A stretch of DNA of 64,000 nt from Juglans regia (Eukaryota; Streptophyta; Magnoliopsida; Fagales; Juglandaceae). Each line of letters opens with the position of its first letter. Position 1 is the stretch's first letter. Shown piece after piece: positions 35,258 to 47,699 of this stretch. A program made the translations under genes and the position numbers. The notes beneath the pieces are model-generated. The model saw nothing but the letters and a program-made list of their open reading frames with translations. It did no database searches and had not been told where the DNA came from. The DNA lies in the NCBI RefSeq assembly GCF_001411555.2, contig NC_049904.1:21031370-21095369 (forward strand), read 5' to 3'.

Positions 35258-38200
35258 TTAGCCTCCACCAATATCTTTCAGAAACTTGGATTTGATCTTG
35301 TCGAGTGCAGTTGAAACATCTTCTATACCAATTCTCTGTTGAGGTGAATCTGCACAACAATGCAAAGCCAATGCCATAGTGGATGATAAGCAATTCTCTA
35401 TTGCAGCATAATCATTTTCGTTTTTTAACAAATTGGTATCAACAACTTCAAGTACCGAACGGGCTAATGAATCTTGTACTAAACACTTCAAGCTCATTTC
35501 TCCTGTAAACATATCATCTGTGGGCTTTTTTCTTATGAAAGTTTCTAATATCAAAATGCCAAAGCTATACACATCGCCACTTGTAGAAACGATTCCTTCA
35601 GATCCGTACTCTGCATACATTAAAATTTCTCATGAGAATTTCTTATATGAAAAATGCTATTTGTACTTGAGAAAAACTTATAAAACACTTACTTCTCCAC
35701 ATGTTAGTTATTGATACACAAATTATGAAATTTAAAATTTAAAATTTAAATTTGAAAACAAAACTAACAAAATGAGTCTCGTAAGTAAAAGTGTAAAAAA
35801 AATTGTAAATATATGTGGCGCTACTCATCTTATATTGTATTAAAATGGAAAAAGAAAAATACTAAACAATAGTCATGGTCAACATTCAGTTACCAATTAA
35901 AGAGAACAATTATATGTGCTTATGTGATAGTACTAGAATGATAAACATGGAAGTACTTCACCTCACCTGGTGCTATATAGCCAATTGTAGCGAGAGTCAT
36001 TGTTTTAGCAAGAGAAGCTCCATCACTGAGGAGTTTGGACATGCCAAAATCAACAACATGTCCGACCATATCTTCATCTAATAGCACATTGCTTGGCTTT
36101 AAATCAGAATGAACAATAGGTATTGAGTAACCAACATGAAGGTATTCTAGTGCTTTTGCCACATCAATCATTATATTTAGTCTCTGTAAAATATTCAAAC
36201 AGTGGTTGTCAGAATACAACCACATCTCTAGGCTCCCATTAGGCAAGTACTCCAGTACAATAGCTTTGAAGTCAATGTCACTACAAGCACTAATTATTTT
36301 GACAAGATTTCGGTGACGAATATTGCTTAATACCTCGCATTCTATGTTAAAACTTTTGAATGCCCCTTCTACGCGCAACTTTAGAACTTTTATTGCAACA
36401 ATCTTACCATCCAAGAGTAGTCCTTTGTAAACTGATCCAAAAGTACCTTCTCCAAGTAAGTTGTTTGCATTAAACCCTTCTGTCGCTCGTAGGACTTCTT
36501 GATGTGAAATTCTTCTCCATATGGCTAAAGGCGATGTGTCCTCCTCAGCAAGGAATTTGGAGTTATGTTGCTGGCATTTTTTCAAAACAAATACAAGATA
36601 CAATATTACAAGTATGGTTAACCCCATTATTGGTATAAGATATTTTAGTATACCACCGGCTCTTCTGGCATGTTTTGGTCTAGGAGCACCACTTTGACAT
36701 GGGGGGACTTGCAGTCGAGCCACACCACAAAGTGCATTGTTTGACATAAATGATGCAGCTGAGAAGTGTACAAATGGTCCTCTTGTAGGAATTTCTCCAC
36801 TTAGTTTATTGAAGGAGACATTTAGGTATTTGAGGTATAAGAGTGCTTCTAAGGACATGGGAATCTCTCCAGATAAGTTGTTATTAGAGAGATCTAAGAG
36901 CTCCAAGCTTACCAATTTACCAAAAGTTGTAGGAATTGAGCCTTCTAGTTGATTGGATGCCAATGAGAGATAAACAAGACTGTTGAGCCCACCAATGGTC
37001 ATTGGGATCTCACCGGATAAGCAGTTTCTTGACAAATTCAATGTTCTCAGGACCTTCATATTTCCAATCTCCGTTGAAATGGGGCCACTTAAAGAATTTG
37101 ATGATACGTCTACCTCCAAAAGATCTATAAGGCTCCACAAACTCAATGGAAATGTAGATGTTAATTGATTGAAGCCCAAGTAGACACCTTTAAGGGAAGT
37201 CAGATTATTTATGCAAGTTGGGATATCTCCAGATAGCTCATTCTCAAATAAACTCAATTCAGCCAAGCTCCCCAAATGACAGACACTAGGTGGGATGTGA
37301 CCTTTTAATCTATTACTTCCAAGGCCTAAAAATTGGAGCATATGCAACTTTCCTATTGCAATCGGAATAGGTCCTATCAAATCATTTTTGGATAGTTCCA
37401 AAAAAGCCAGTCTACTTAGATTGCCAATCTCAATGGGAATGTTTCCTTTAATATTGCAATCATATAGCAAAAAATCTTGAAGAAAGATTGAGAGGTTTCC
37501 AATAGAACTCGGGAGGATCCCATCAAGTTGATTTGTTCCTAAAGCTAAAGTTCTAAGATATATGCAGTTTGACAAATCAGCGAAAAAGCTCTCGAGTTCT
37601 AGATATTCAACGGTCAAATTATTTTTTTCTAGATTGAGTGTCTGGAGCAACCTTAAGTTACCAAGTGTTTTTGGAATTAATCCTGAGAATGAGTTCTGAC
37701 TCAAGCCTAGCAAAATGAGCTGTGAAGCATTGGAGATAGAATTAGGGATAGTTCCACTCAATTCATTTCCCCCAAGAGTTAGTGTATGAAGATTTGGAAG
37801 GAAGATACCAACATTTGATGGAAGATGCCCTGTGAGGTTATTTAAAACCATTCCCATAGTCTGTAATGTTGAAATGTTGAAGATTTCAAATGGGACTGAG
37901 CCAGCAAAACCGTTGTTTCCAATATTAATAAATTGTAGGTTCTGTAGATAACCGATTTCACTTGGTATTGCACCTGTCACAATATAAATAATTAGATGTA
38001 CATCTAATAAAAAAAAATAAACGGAAAAAACTAATTATAGTGAGTGACACATGATGCATGTAAGTTAACTGTAAAGAAAACAACCAAGACTTCAAGCACC
38101 ATGGAGGTGATTCATTCATTGATTATGTTGGCAAAACTTATTGGTTAAGCCATCTTTGAATTGGTTGAGTTTCTTTTTTTTTTCTTTTTTTTTTTTAATC

Positions 38201-40864
38201 TTTAATCAAACCAGATGCAATCATAGAGCATGTATACTGAATTAATGCATGGTGTTATCCATTTAATTGACTTGAACCAGACTAACTAGCATACCTTGAA
38301 ATTTGTTGTAGGAAATGCTTAACACTCTAAGCATCGTGAAATTCCCAATTTCCGAGGATAGACTTCCTGTGAAATTATTAACATACAAATATAAAGTTTG
38401 GAGCCATTTGCACTTGAACAAAGAAGATGGGATAGTACCTGCATGTGAAATAATTAGTATTTAGAAACAAAAAATATAATTATTCATTAAAACAAGACTA
38501 AGCGCATGCATACCATCGAAGTTGTTGTCGGAAAAGTCTAAATCTAAAAGCATGGTTAAGTTCCCAACTTCCATGGGTACTCTTCCTTTGAAATTATTAG
38601 TTCCTAACTTCAAACTCTGCAGATGTTTGCACTTGAATAGAGTGGATGGGATAGAACCTGTGAAAAAGTTACCATTTACTATTTAGAAGTAAATATTGGC
38701 GGTTTGCTAGCTAATTAACGCTAGCTAGTGAAGAGTATATCGGAAAATCAAGACTATCCAAATTTTCACACAAAATACAATAAAAAATTTAACTTTTTCA
38801 AATCTCAATTTAACCTTTTCAAATCCTAAAGCAATACAAATATTATAATAATCTTTTATTCAATTTTCAACTTTCATCTAAAATCATCCCATCTCATCTC
38901 ATCTCACTATCCAAACAATCATTAAATATACCTTTTGTAAGCATTGTTAAGTTTTCCATTTCCAGAAATTCACCATAGAAATGCAGGTTATTAGAGAGAG
39001 AGAGAGAGAGAGATTAGCAAGTTGGTAGCTAGACATCTTGAATATATATAGAAGGAGGTACGGAGCACGAAAGCTGGTAATATTCATGTATTATTCTGTG
39101 CAGTGAATTATGTGTTACATAGAGAAAGCTCAAAGCGTTTTAGCTGGTACTCGTTGAGCATAGAATCATGTATATAGACAAATGATAAATGAAAGGTTTC
39201 CAATGTGCGAATGATACGTGCAAGGCCCATATAAAAAAGAAAACGATTTGCATAGTTTTAGGGCATGCATGCAAATCCTACATAATCTAAGGGTATTTTT
39301 CAATTTTAAATTTAAAACTTTTTGATCTAATCATTACAACTTTTTCAAACTTCCAAACAAAATATTATAAAAAATTGTAGATTTTTCAATTTTTAAAACA
39401 AAAATAATATATATTAGAAAATAATCAAACAATTTTAAATTTTACAACATTTTTTTTCAACTCTTATTCTTCCTTTTCCCAAAATCCAATAGAATGCATT
39501 AACTCAAATTATTTCACTATTATTCTCATAATTTTCACGTTATCTCATCTCATTACTCAAAGATGTCCTAATAAAAAAAGGTGGGACACACTTGGACCCA
39601 TACGAAAATTTTATTTTCTCATAACTCAGCGTACTTTTTTTAAATAGACTTCACAAGGCGTGCTGCACGCTAGTACTATATCTAGTATTACTCTAAAAAA
39701 TAGTTTAAGAATGTGACTGATGAGAATTTGAATTTTTTTTGGCATCCACTGCAATTTCCATTCCTTTTACTAAACGTACATGCTTAAATAATCTTGTACT
39801 TTCCACCATCATGTCGTGGTCAAATTATTTTGTGCTTCAAATGAAAGGAACGGACCTAATAATTAAAACAACAATAACAATACCTTGAAAGTTGTTATTA
39901 CCGAGGCTTAACTTTGTAAGCATGCTTAAGTTCCCTATTTCTTGGGGTACTAATCCATGGAAATTATTTTTCCACAAATCTAGAATCTGTAGCTGTTTGC
40001 ACTTGAACAGAGATGATGCGATGGTCCCTGTGAAAAAATTACCATTTAGAAAAAGTTATCGGGGTTTGCGAACCAACTTAAGATATTAATCTATATATAT
40101 ATTATATAATCGAGCAAGCAGGACTAAATATACCTGCAAAGTTGTTTTGACTAAGGTTTAACTCTGTAAGCATGGTTAAGTTCTCCATTTCTGGGAGTTC
40201 ACCTGATATATAGATTTTTAGGAGCGAAGAAAAAATATTGTAAAGTTGGGAAGCTGATTAAACAAATTGCAGCGTAGACATGCATGTTGAAGAAAACATG
40301 AAAAGGAAATTCCTTGAAGATCAAAACCGGTTTGATATGCTAGCTAAGTAGAGATGGTGGAATAGTACCTAAGAAGTTGTTACCAAACAGCGCCAAATAT
40401 TGAAGTTTGGTTAGCAACCCTATCCATGATGGCATTTCTCCATTGAATTCATTGTATCCCAAGTTTAAAAACCGCAACCGATGAAGACGAGACAACTCGT
40501 TGGGAATTGAACCGTGAAAGCTATTGTTTCTGATCAATAGGCTAACAAGAAACGAGAGGTTTCCAATGTGTGGAGGAATGGTACCATCAAGATCCATGTA
40601 AGAAAGGTTCAAGGCTATGACTCGGAGATGTCTAGAGCCACATGTGATACCAACCCAATTGCAAACAGAAGTACTGGTTGACCAGTTATTTGCCAAAACA
40701 TCGTGAGGATCATAAGAAATAGAAGACTTTAATGCCAGAAGAGCAGATTGATCGGTTGTAATGTTGGGAATGGCAGCATTGGCTAAGGTAGTACTTGTGT
40801 AAGACTGTACCAAAATGAGAGTAAGAAAATGGGGTACTACGAGGAAACAAATTTTGTCTGCCAT
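35258..40864 (-). CDS. LRR receptor-like kinase, subfamily XII (EFR/FLS2/Xa21-like), apparently complete
   Basis: Cell-surface receptor kinase of the class that senses microbial patterns. Exons on the minus strand: 40864-40369, 40202-40134, 40027-39884, 38657-38514, 38438-38295, 37973-35967, 35610-35258; sizes 496, 69, 144, 144, 144, 2007 and 353 nt, plus any undetected exon. As listed, every junction is phase 1 with GT-AG ends and the frame stays open to TAA at 35258. Features: signal peptide (MADKICFLVVPHFLTLILVQ), LRRNT with CNWVGITC, many LRRs, a TM (YLIPIMGLTILVILYLVFVL), kinase with GEGTFGSVYKG, VAIKVLK, HSDLKPSNVLLD and DFGMSK. Ser before the catalytic Asp makes it non-RD, typical of immune receptors. 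The last intron, inside the IAPEYG motif, is the conserved one of this subfamily. Introns within the LRR region are unusual and host two MITEs. Confidence 0.9.
38752..38921. mobile_element. MITE copy 5, in an intron of the XII receptor kinase
   Basis: Starts GACTATCCAAATTTTCACAC, contains AAAATACAATAAAAAATTTAA, and ends CATCTCATCTCACTATCCAAAC. Both ends carry the (C)ACTATCCAAA word of the family. Confidence 0.75.
38935..38976 (-). pseudogene. Decayed LRR exon copy inside an intron
   Basis: On the minus strand, GTGAATTTCTGGAAATGG and AACTTAACAATGCTTACA read GEFLEMENLTMLT, close to the small exon at 40202-40134 (GELPEMENLTMLT). The expected AG acceptor is TG here and the second half is missing, followed by a GT donor. 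It looks like a dead duplicate of that exon. Confidence 0.6.
39300..39560. mobile_element. MITE copy 6, in the same receptor kinase intron
   Basis: It resembles the copy-2 subfamily: CAATTTTAAATTTAAAACTTTTTGATCTAATCATTACAAC-like order in pieces, a TTTTTCAACTCTTATTC stretch, and ATCTCATCTCATTACTC at the right. Diverged. Confidence 0.55.
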
Positions 40865-40999
40865 GAGTGTACGTTGATTGGAGAAGTAGGATTTGTATTG
40901 GACTCAAAGGAAGAACTAGTGGTTTTATTAATGTTTAAAGAGATGGCAGCAATAGGAATCTATGAAGAGCTCGAGAAAAGTGGGGGGTGTCCGTGTGAA

Positions 41000-42144
41000 T
41001 GGTTTGGGCGCTGAAGTCATCATATTTGTTTTGCTTGAAAACAATATGCCGCCCAAAACAAAATAAAAGTATACGGTAAGGAATAATACGAGTAAAATAC
41101 GACTCCATGTTCACTCAAATTACATTATTTTAGGGCGTGTCATTGTCCCGTGTAAGATTGTGCTTGTGCGAGTGCCCTTTGAAATTAATCATGCATGCAT
41201 GCATATCCTTATTTTGTCTTATACTCGTTATTCAATGACGAATGTCGCTCTCTCGCATGCTGTTGCCGTCTATAGGGTACTGTCTTAATTTTTATATATT
41301 TTTCGACCTTTGTTTTCTATTTAGCCATGCTAATTAAAAGGTATGGTATAGAGAAGGAGTCTACATTTTTCGCATTAATTCAAAAACAACGACATGAAAT
41401 AATATTTTTTTTTATATAGATCAGTACTCGACAAATTAATAAGGAGACATAAATTATATAATTAGTTGAGTTGTAATCGTACATCACAATTCACTGCAAA
41501 TTTCTTTGACCCCTAATAATATTAAATGTGTAGTGCAGCAAGATGCTAATTATCTAATAATTATTCTGATCTACTCGATCTCATCCAGGCCAAATAAACA
41601 ACGGAAAAATAATATTCATCGTGACAGGAAATGGTTGCGGATCAGTGTTTTTCATGACAACGAGGTTCATGTTGTACTACTCCTGGCCGGCTGTCTCCAA
41701 AGTCTCCTCCCTCTTTATTTTACTGCAAATCATGGATAGTACACATTTATTCTAAAACATGAAGTAGACTAAATTGATAAAATAATCTCTTCTCGTCGGC
41801 AGTCCAATATCCTAACATTTAGGATAGTGAGTTGCGATCTAGTTTGCATACCAATTTACGTAATAATGTTATTGTCTTCATATTTTAAATTCAAATTAAC
41901 ACTGTTTTCAATAAAATCTACTTTCTGACTAATCATATTGAATGAATGCGAGTATTAATTATAGTGCACAAAATCGCTTACAATAAGATTTTTCCAATCA
42001 TATATAAGCTTATTTTCCTCTTTGTATGAATGTAAATATTAATTATTATTCATATTGTGTCTGGTACGTACAATATACCAAGTGAAATTGAAAATGCAAA
42101 AACTAGTGCATTTTGATATTGGATTAAACTATTTTTCTGGACCA
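41000..42144. other. Spacer between divergent receptor gene and LRR pseudogene, with a duplicated segment
   Basis: No gene is visible. Segment 41560-41705 resembles 55695-55850: GGCCAAATAAAcAACGG, CGTGACAGGAAATG, TTTTTCaTGACAA and CCAAAGTCTC align in the same order. It lies upstream of the receptor kinase, so it may be old promoter-proximal sequence duplicated with a lost gene copy. Confidence 0.55.
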
Positions 42145-42790
42145 AATCCGTTCGATCGAGGTCTTCAATATCTCAACAATACAAGTTGTTCTAATGACAT
42201 CAAATAATCTTTCTAGCCACCTTCCATCAAATATGGGCCTTTTGCTTCCAAATCCTTAAAAACCTAAGTCTCGGCCGAAATAAACTAAGTGGAACGTACG
42301 ATTCCCAACTCTATTCTTAATGCTTCACAGGTCACCATGCAAGAATTGTGTCAAAACTCATTCCCAGGCTCAATACCAAAAACAATTGGGAATTTAGGCT
42401 CCTCGAGGTGATCATGAACGTCCTCGCATATAATAATTTGGTCTTTCAATTTCCCGAACATAGGAGCCTTTTATCTTCTTTGTCGGACTGCAGATATCTC
42501 AGATATTTAGGTTTGTCCAAAAATCACCTGAATGGAATCCTTTCAAATTCTATTGGGAACCTCTCAATCTCTCTTCAAAATTGTCAACTACATGATCGCA
42601 ATATTAAGGGCAACATTCCGAAAGAGATTGGCAATTCAAGTAGCTCGATCGATTTGAGCTTATACCGTAATGACCTGGGAGGACCTGTTCCAACTACAAT
42701 TGGAAGATTGCACATGCTCCAGGGTTTGGTTCTTTATAGCAATAGACTGAAAGGTTTCAGAGATGTAGCACTGGGAAACTGGAAGTAGAG
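42145..42790 (+). pseudogene. LRR fragment of a subfamily XII receptor kinase
   Basis: It aligns to the LRR region of the gene at 35258-40864, in opposite orientation. The first part (42145-42420) matches the segment with VFNISTIQ and HLPSNMG but has stops and frameshifts. The second part is open and reads LLSSLSDCRYLRYLGLSKNH, NGILSNSIGNLSISLQ, NIKGNIPKEIGN and IGRLHMLQGLVLYSNRLKG. It stops abruptly after RLKG with no TM or kinase. It is a truncated paralogue. Confidence 0.85.
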
Positions 42791-43063
42791 AACAAAAACA
42801 GCTTTGGGCATGTGGAAAAGAGCATAGAAAAAGGCTAGAACCCTGCTGCAAATGTTTGGGGTAGTGTTAAGAGTATTAAAAAATATTTAAATAGTTTTAA
42901 AAATTTTTAATAAAAAATTTGGTAATTACCTTGAATCTATGTGCTGAATCTTTTTGGGATGTTTGGGATATGCAAACATTTTAATAAAAAATTACCTTGA
43001 ATCTATGTGCTGTATCTTTTTGTTACCTTGAATTGATGAGTTGAGTTTTCGTACATGTCACAG

Positions 43064-43965
43064 GGTTGCTGTCCTATGTCTTTGCAGTTACATTATACTT
43101 CCACTATATGCCCTTGTTACTCAGGTAATATCACTAATTATATGGATTCTAAATTAATCTCTAGAATATATAGATAACATTAACAGCCATGTTAGGTGGA
43201 ATGGAAATAAGATAACACTGGTTTTGGAAAAGACTTTCTTCCAATTCTCAAGCGGTTTATTTGATGCCACTCATGCTTTCAACTGCCAACCAACCGTCTT
43301 GGTAGTCAGAATTGAATTACTTGTAACAATGTTAGGGGAAGCTTAAAGTCAATTATTGTGACCTATATTCGGCAAATGAGTGCTGTTCAAGGTTATTATT
43401 CTCTTTTTTCCTTTTTCTTTTTCGAATGAGTATCTCTTTCATCTCACAACATTTTAAAAGCACATACACCTAACAAGAGAGCTTAATTCTAACACGAGAC
43501 ATGTTAAGGAGATTCTGGATTGCTTGTTTTATCATTAATTCTGTGTGGTGTGATTGAACTGGTGATGCTCTTAATGGGGGACTGCAGATGGGCTCACGCA
43601 TGAAGAAATCAATTTTTGATGAACAAACATCAAAAGCCCTTAAGAAGTGGCACATGGATGTGAAAATGAAAAAGGTTGGGCGAGGAGGAAAGTCCCCCAC
43701 TGTAACTCTAGGTGGGAGCCTTACCTTATCAATGGTGCGCGCCTCTGGACAATCATTGCACCGCTTCAAAACGACTGGTCACTCAACCCGCTCGTTTGTG
43801 TATGAGGACCATGAGAGCTCTGATTTTGAAACTGATCCTTTGTCTCCCACCTCATCCACTACCAACTTGATTATTGGAGTAGATCCTAATGTGCTACAAT
43901 CTGAACTAGATGAACCCCACTATGGAGAGGAAACAAAAAACGAAGATGACTTCAATATTGGATGA
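43064..43965 (+). pseudogene. MLO-family 3' fragment (last two exons)
   Basis: MLO proteins are seven-TM plant proteins with a C-terminal calmodulin-binding site; some are powdery-mildew susceptibility factors. Exon 43064-43124 follows a CAG acceptor and reads ...CSYIILPLYALVTQ, the end of the last TM region, though its 5' bases fit the family poorly. Exon 43588-43965 reads MGSRMKKSIFDEQTSKALKK then WHMDVKMKK (the calmodulin-binding segment), SGQSLHRFKTTGHSTRS and an acidic end to TGA. The earlier MLO exons are absent; an LRR pseudogene lies just upstream instead. It is a truncated copy, although these two exons remain open. Confidence 0.82.
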
Positions 43966-45235
43966 ACTATTGGATGTTACATATTAAAATATTTTTTAAT
44001 TTCAATCAAGTTAAAAACTACGTTTGAGGAAAGGCGAACATTAATAGATAATGTAGAACATAATTCAAATTTTAAAAATATTGTCAATAGGCAAAAATAC
44101 CCAATAGAATTTTAAGACAATTATAACTTTCAAACTTTCAAGGATACATGGTCATAATTTTTAAAAAATCAAATAATCGTCATTTCTACCTCATAAAATA
44201 CGTTTTAAATAAATTCAAAATAAATATAATTTAATTGAAAGTACTTTAAACATATAGTTATCAAATAGTAAATACCTTGTTAATAATAGACCTTATTATG
44301 ACTAAAGATATAAGTTATATTTTCTATCGATCGCAATCCCAAACATGCACTATATATAGCTAAAAAGCTTATAATTTGACACAATTATGCCTAGTGCACC
44401 ATCAAAATTAATTAAATATGCATATAAAGCTTATTAACCTAATTAGTTGTATCGAAGGAAAAAACTATTGTTTTATATATTTTATATGTTGATGCGATTT
44501 TTTTCGGACCGATGAAGAGATTTTCCTATAAAATAAAAAAGCTTTCGTTGAAGTACTCCCTAACGTCTTGGAAGCTCATGAATATTCTAATATATAATTT
44601 TTCCCTTTTCGGGAAAAAAATTCAATAAAAAAGAAATATATATTTTTGAGAATGAATATGTTATATTTTAGTTTTGTAGTGATCCCTTTAGTTGGATGTT
44701 AGGCACATGCATGGCATGCAGACTTCGAAGACATTATTTAACGTACAATTTATTCGTTATAATGGTTAATATCTAGGAAAGTGACTTAGTGTCAACGCAA
44801 TATTTATTGTGATACCTAGTATAATATAAAAGAAAAACTGAAAACACCTGTTTTCTTTTTAAAATTTTAATGGTATTGTTTTAGATGTAAAAAAGGACAT
44901 AAAAATATATATATTATTTAGAAAAATATTATAGTCACTAATAGATTCTATAAAAATAAAATTACAAATTGATATAGGCCTATGATTTCATATGATAAAT
45001 TAGATCTATTTTATAATAAAAATAATTTATAAAATAAAAATAATTTTAGAATTTATAAACTTACTTTTGCATGTTAGATCTTATATTGTTAAAACAATTT
45101 CTTTAGTTTTATGGCCCACGCTCCTCACGCAGGTCGGTGCAATTGAAGCAATGCTGCTTAAAGTTGTGGGCCATATATTAATTTTCAATCAATGATGTAT
45201 GAAATGAGACTGAATATGCTATTGATCACTTGCCC
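43966..45235. other. AT-rich intergenic, no gene seen
   Basis: Very AT-rich, with no coding homology or repeat boundary recognised. Confidence 0.6.
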
Positions 45236-45420
45236 CATTTAGATATAAAAATAGTTTTATCTCATTTTATTATTATAAGTTTTTAAAATTACTACACAAA
45301 ATATAATAAATAATTTTACTTTTTCAAATTCCTAAACAATAATAATATTAAAAAATAATATTTTATTTAACTTTCAATTTTTATCTTAATTATCATATTT
45401 CAATTCACTATCTAAACTGC
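45236..45420. mobile_element. MITE copy 7
   Basis: CCATTTAGATATAAA start, ATCTCATTTTATTATTA, ACAAAATATAATAAATAA, AACAATAATAATATTAAAAA, and the end TTCACTATCTAAACTG. Confidence 0.75.
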
Positions 45421-45639
45421 ACCTTAAGAGATGATATTTGTTAGATTTATGAATTTTACATAATAAAAAATTAGCATTAGGTTGTGTATTTGCAATTGCC
45501 ATCACTCCCTCATTCCTCGTGGAAGGGATCTCCTCTTCTAGAATATCTATTTTTTTAAAAGGAAATTTCTTCTTCTTTCAAATCACCAAGTCATAATAAA
45601 TAAATAGGCATGGTGTATAGACCAATGGGCAAAGGACTG

Positions 45640-47383
45640 TAACTAGTCCTTGATATCACTGACAAGCAATCTTGCTTCTAACCAAGACTCCTCTTCCCTT
45701 TGAATTGCTTGGACAATCTGAAGTGAATCCCCTTTTAAAATGATCTTGGTGAGTCCTAGTTGTAGACCAAACTTGATAGCTTCAAAAGCTCCAGCAGCTT
45801 CTGCCAACAAAGGATCAGCGAACAAGGACATTGTTTTGTCTCATAAATGCAGAAACCAACCCATTCTCATTCCTTACTACGATACCTACTCTCACATTAC
45901 AATTAATCTTGTCCACAGCTGCATTCCATTAGAGTTCAATACATACAATACTGCTTGATACACCTCTTTGCCAACAGTCTTCCAATGTTGCAGATAAAAA
46001 ACAAGTGAGAATCCATCAAGGCCAGGTGAACTAAGGGGAGCCATCTGGAAAACAGCCTCCTCCACTTCTTGAGTGGTGTACTTCTTCAAGAGTTTTTTAT
46101 TCATATCTTCAATCACACTAGCTTGTAGAGTCCTCAAACACTCATCAATACCTTCTGGATGAGAAGTAGAGAAGAGGTCCTGTAAATAATGCTGAAACTG
46201 GTCAACCGTAGCTTCTGTCGATGTGAACTCTTGGCCACTCTCATTTCTTATCTTGTTGATTGTGTTGGTCTTCCTACGTTGATTTGCACACTGGTGGAAG
46301 AACCTTGTGTTTTTGTCTCTTTCTCTCAACCATTTCTGCTTAGCCATTTCTTTCCATGTAATGTCCACCTCTTCAAGAAGCTTGTCGACCTCCATTTGTA
46401 AAGTCTTAATTTTAAGAGTTAGGTCACCCTTATTAGACTTTTGAAGATCAGAAATATGTTCCATTGTAGTGTTTATGAGTCTCTTAGATTGCCCAAAATT
46501 CACTCTACTCCAATCCTTTAATTTAGTTTTGCATCTGATCAGGCTTTCAGAAGTTCTCTACAACCTGTTAGGGTACAAAACTGTGTCTATGCCAAATTTA
46601 CTCCAATTTGAAGCACTCCTCCCTTTCTACCCATTTAGATTCATATCTTAAAGGTCTCTCACCCCTAACAGCCCACTGTGAACCAGTGGCCATAGTGATC
46701 ATGAGTGGTCTGTGATCAAAGGATTGGGCAACTTCTGTTCTCACTATAGTGTTGGGAAACATATCATGCCATACCGAGTTGCCTAGAGCTCTATAGTCTT
46801 TCTTTTGTGAACTGAGGCCCTTCATGATTATTGCACCAAGTGAATTTGTCTCCACTATAGCCTAAGTCACTCAAACTGCAGTCATTCATTCCAAGTCTAA
46901 ACTCTTCCATTTGACTATATGGTCTGAAGGCAGCCCCATATTTCTCCTTCTAGTGTAGTATCTCATTAAAATCCACCATGCAAATCCATGCCATCCCTTC
47001 TGGTGGTTTGAGTGCCCTCAATAACTCCTAACTACCTAGCCTTTTACTAGTTACAGGATGACCATAAAAATCAGTAAGCATCCATTTCATACTCTCTCCC
47101 TTAATAGAAACGTTCAGGAAGATATGATAGTGAGAGTAGGAAACTAGAGTAACATTCAAATCACCATGCCATAGAAATGCAATTCCTCCCTTGAGTACTC
47201 GATTATCCACCAAAAACTATGCTTTAGACCTAAGCCTTTACTCACTCTTTCAACTTTGCTTCTATTACGTTTTGTCTCAATAAGAAATACTACCTTTGGG
47301 AGCTTGTCCTTCACTATATGGTGAAGCTCACGAACTGTTCAAGGGTTCTCAAGCTCCCGGCAGTTCCAACTTAGGCAATTCAT
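45640..47383 (-). pseudogene. LINE ORF2 relic: endonuclease and RNase H, RT core deleted
   Basis: Starts MNCLSWNCREL at 47383 (APE endonuclease), followed by PKVVFLIETKRN, GGIAFLWHGDLNV (47028-47213) and the EN end SFDHRPLMI (46598-46855). Then comes the long helical spacer KQKWLRERDKNTRFFHQCAN and the RT lead-in SSPGLDGFSLVFYLQHWK (45892-46503). Near 45955 it switches to the RNase H reading NAAVDKINCNVRVGIVVRNE, ending with ILKGDSLQIVQAI (45643-45831). FADD-type RT motifs are absent and several stops occur. Confidence 0.85.
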
Positions 47384-47699
47384 GGTTGTTGGTGGTGCTG
47401 TCTAGCAGCCTCTACCAACTCTTGTTTTTGTGCTAAGTCACTCTTCATGGCCAGAATCTTCTGCTTCTTGAAAGAGCTCTCTTCCATTACTTTCTACTTC
47501 ATGTATTGGGCCAGATCTAGTAACTGATGGCCAAAAAATTGATCCAATGATCTAGCTTGGCTAGCAATAGACCCAATTGAGGAGGTAAGGTTTCCATCTG
47601 TTGTACCATCCATCTTAGTCACCCTCATCATCTCCTTAATTGGCTCTCCCAGATTGACCTGCCTATCCTATTTAGAATCTTCCTTACAACATGCTGGTA

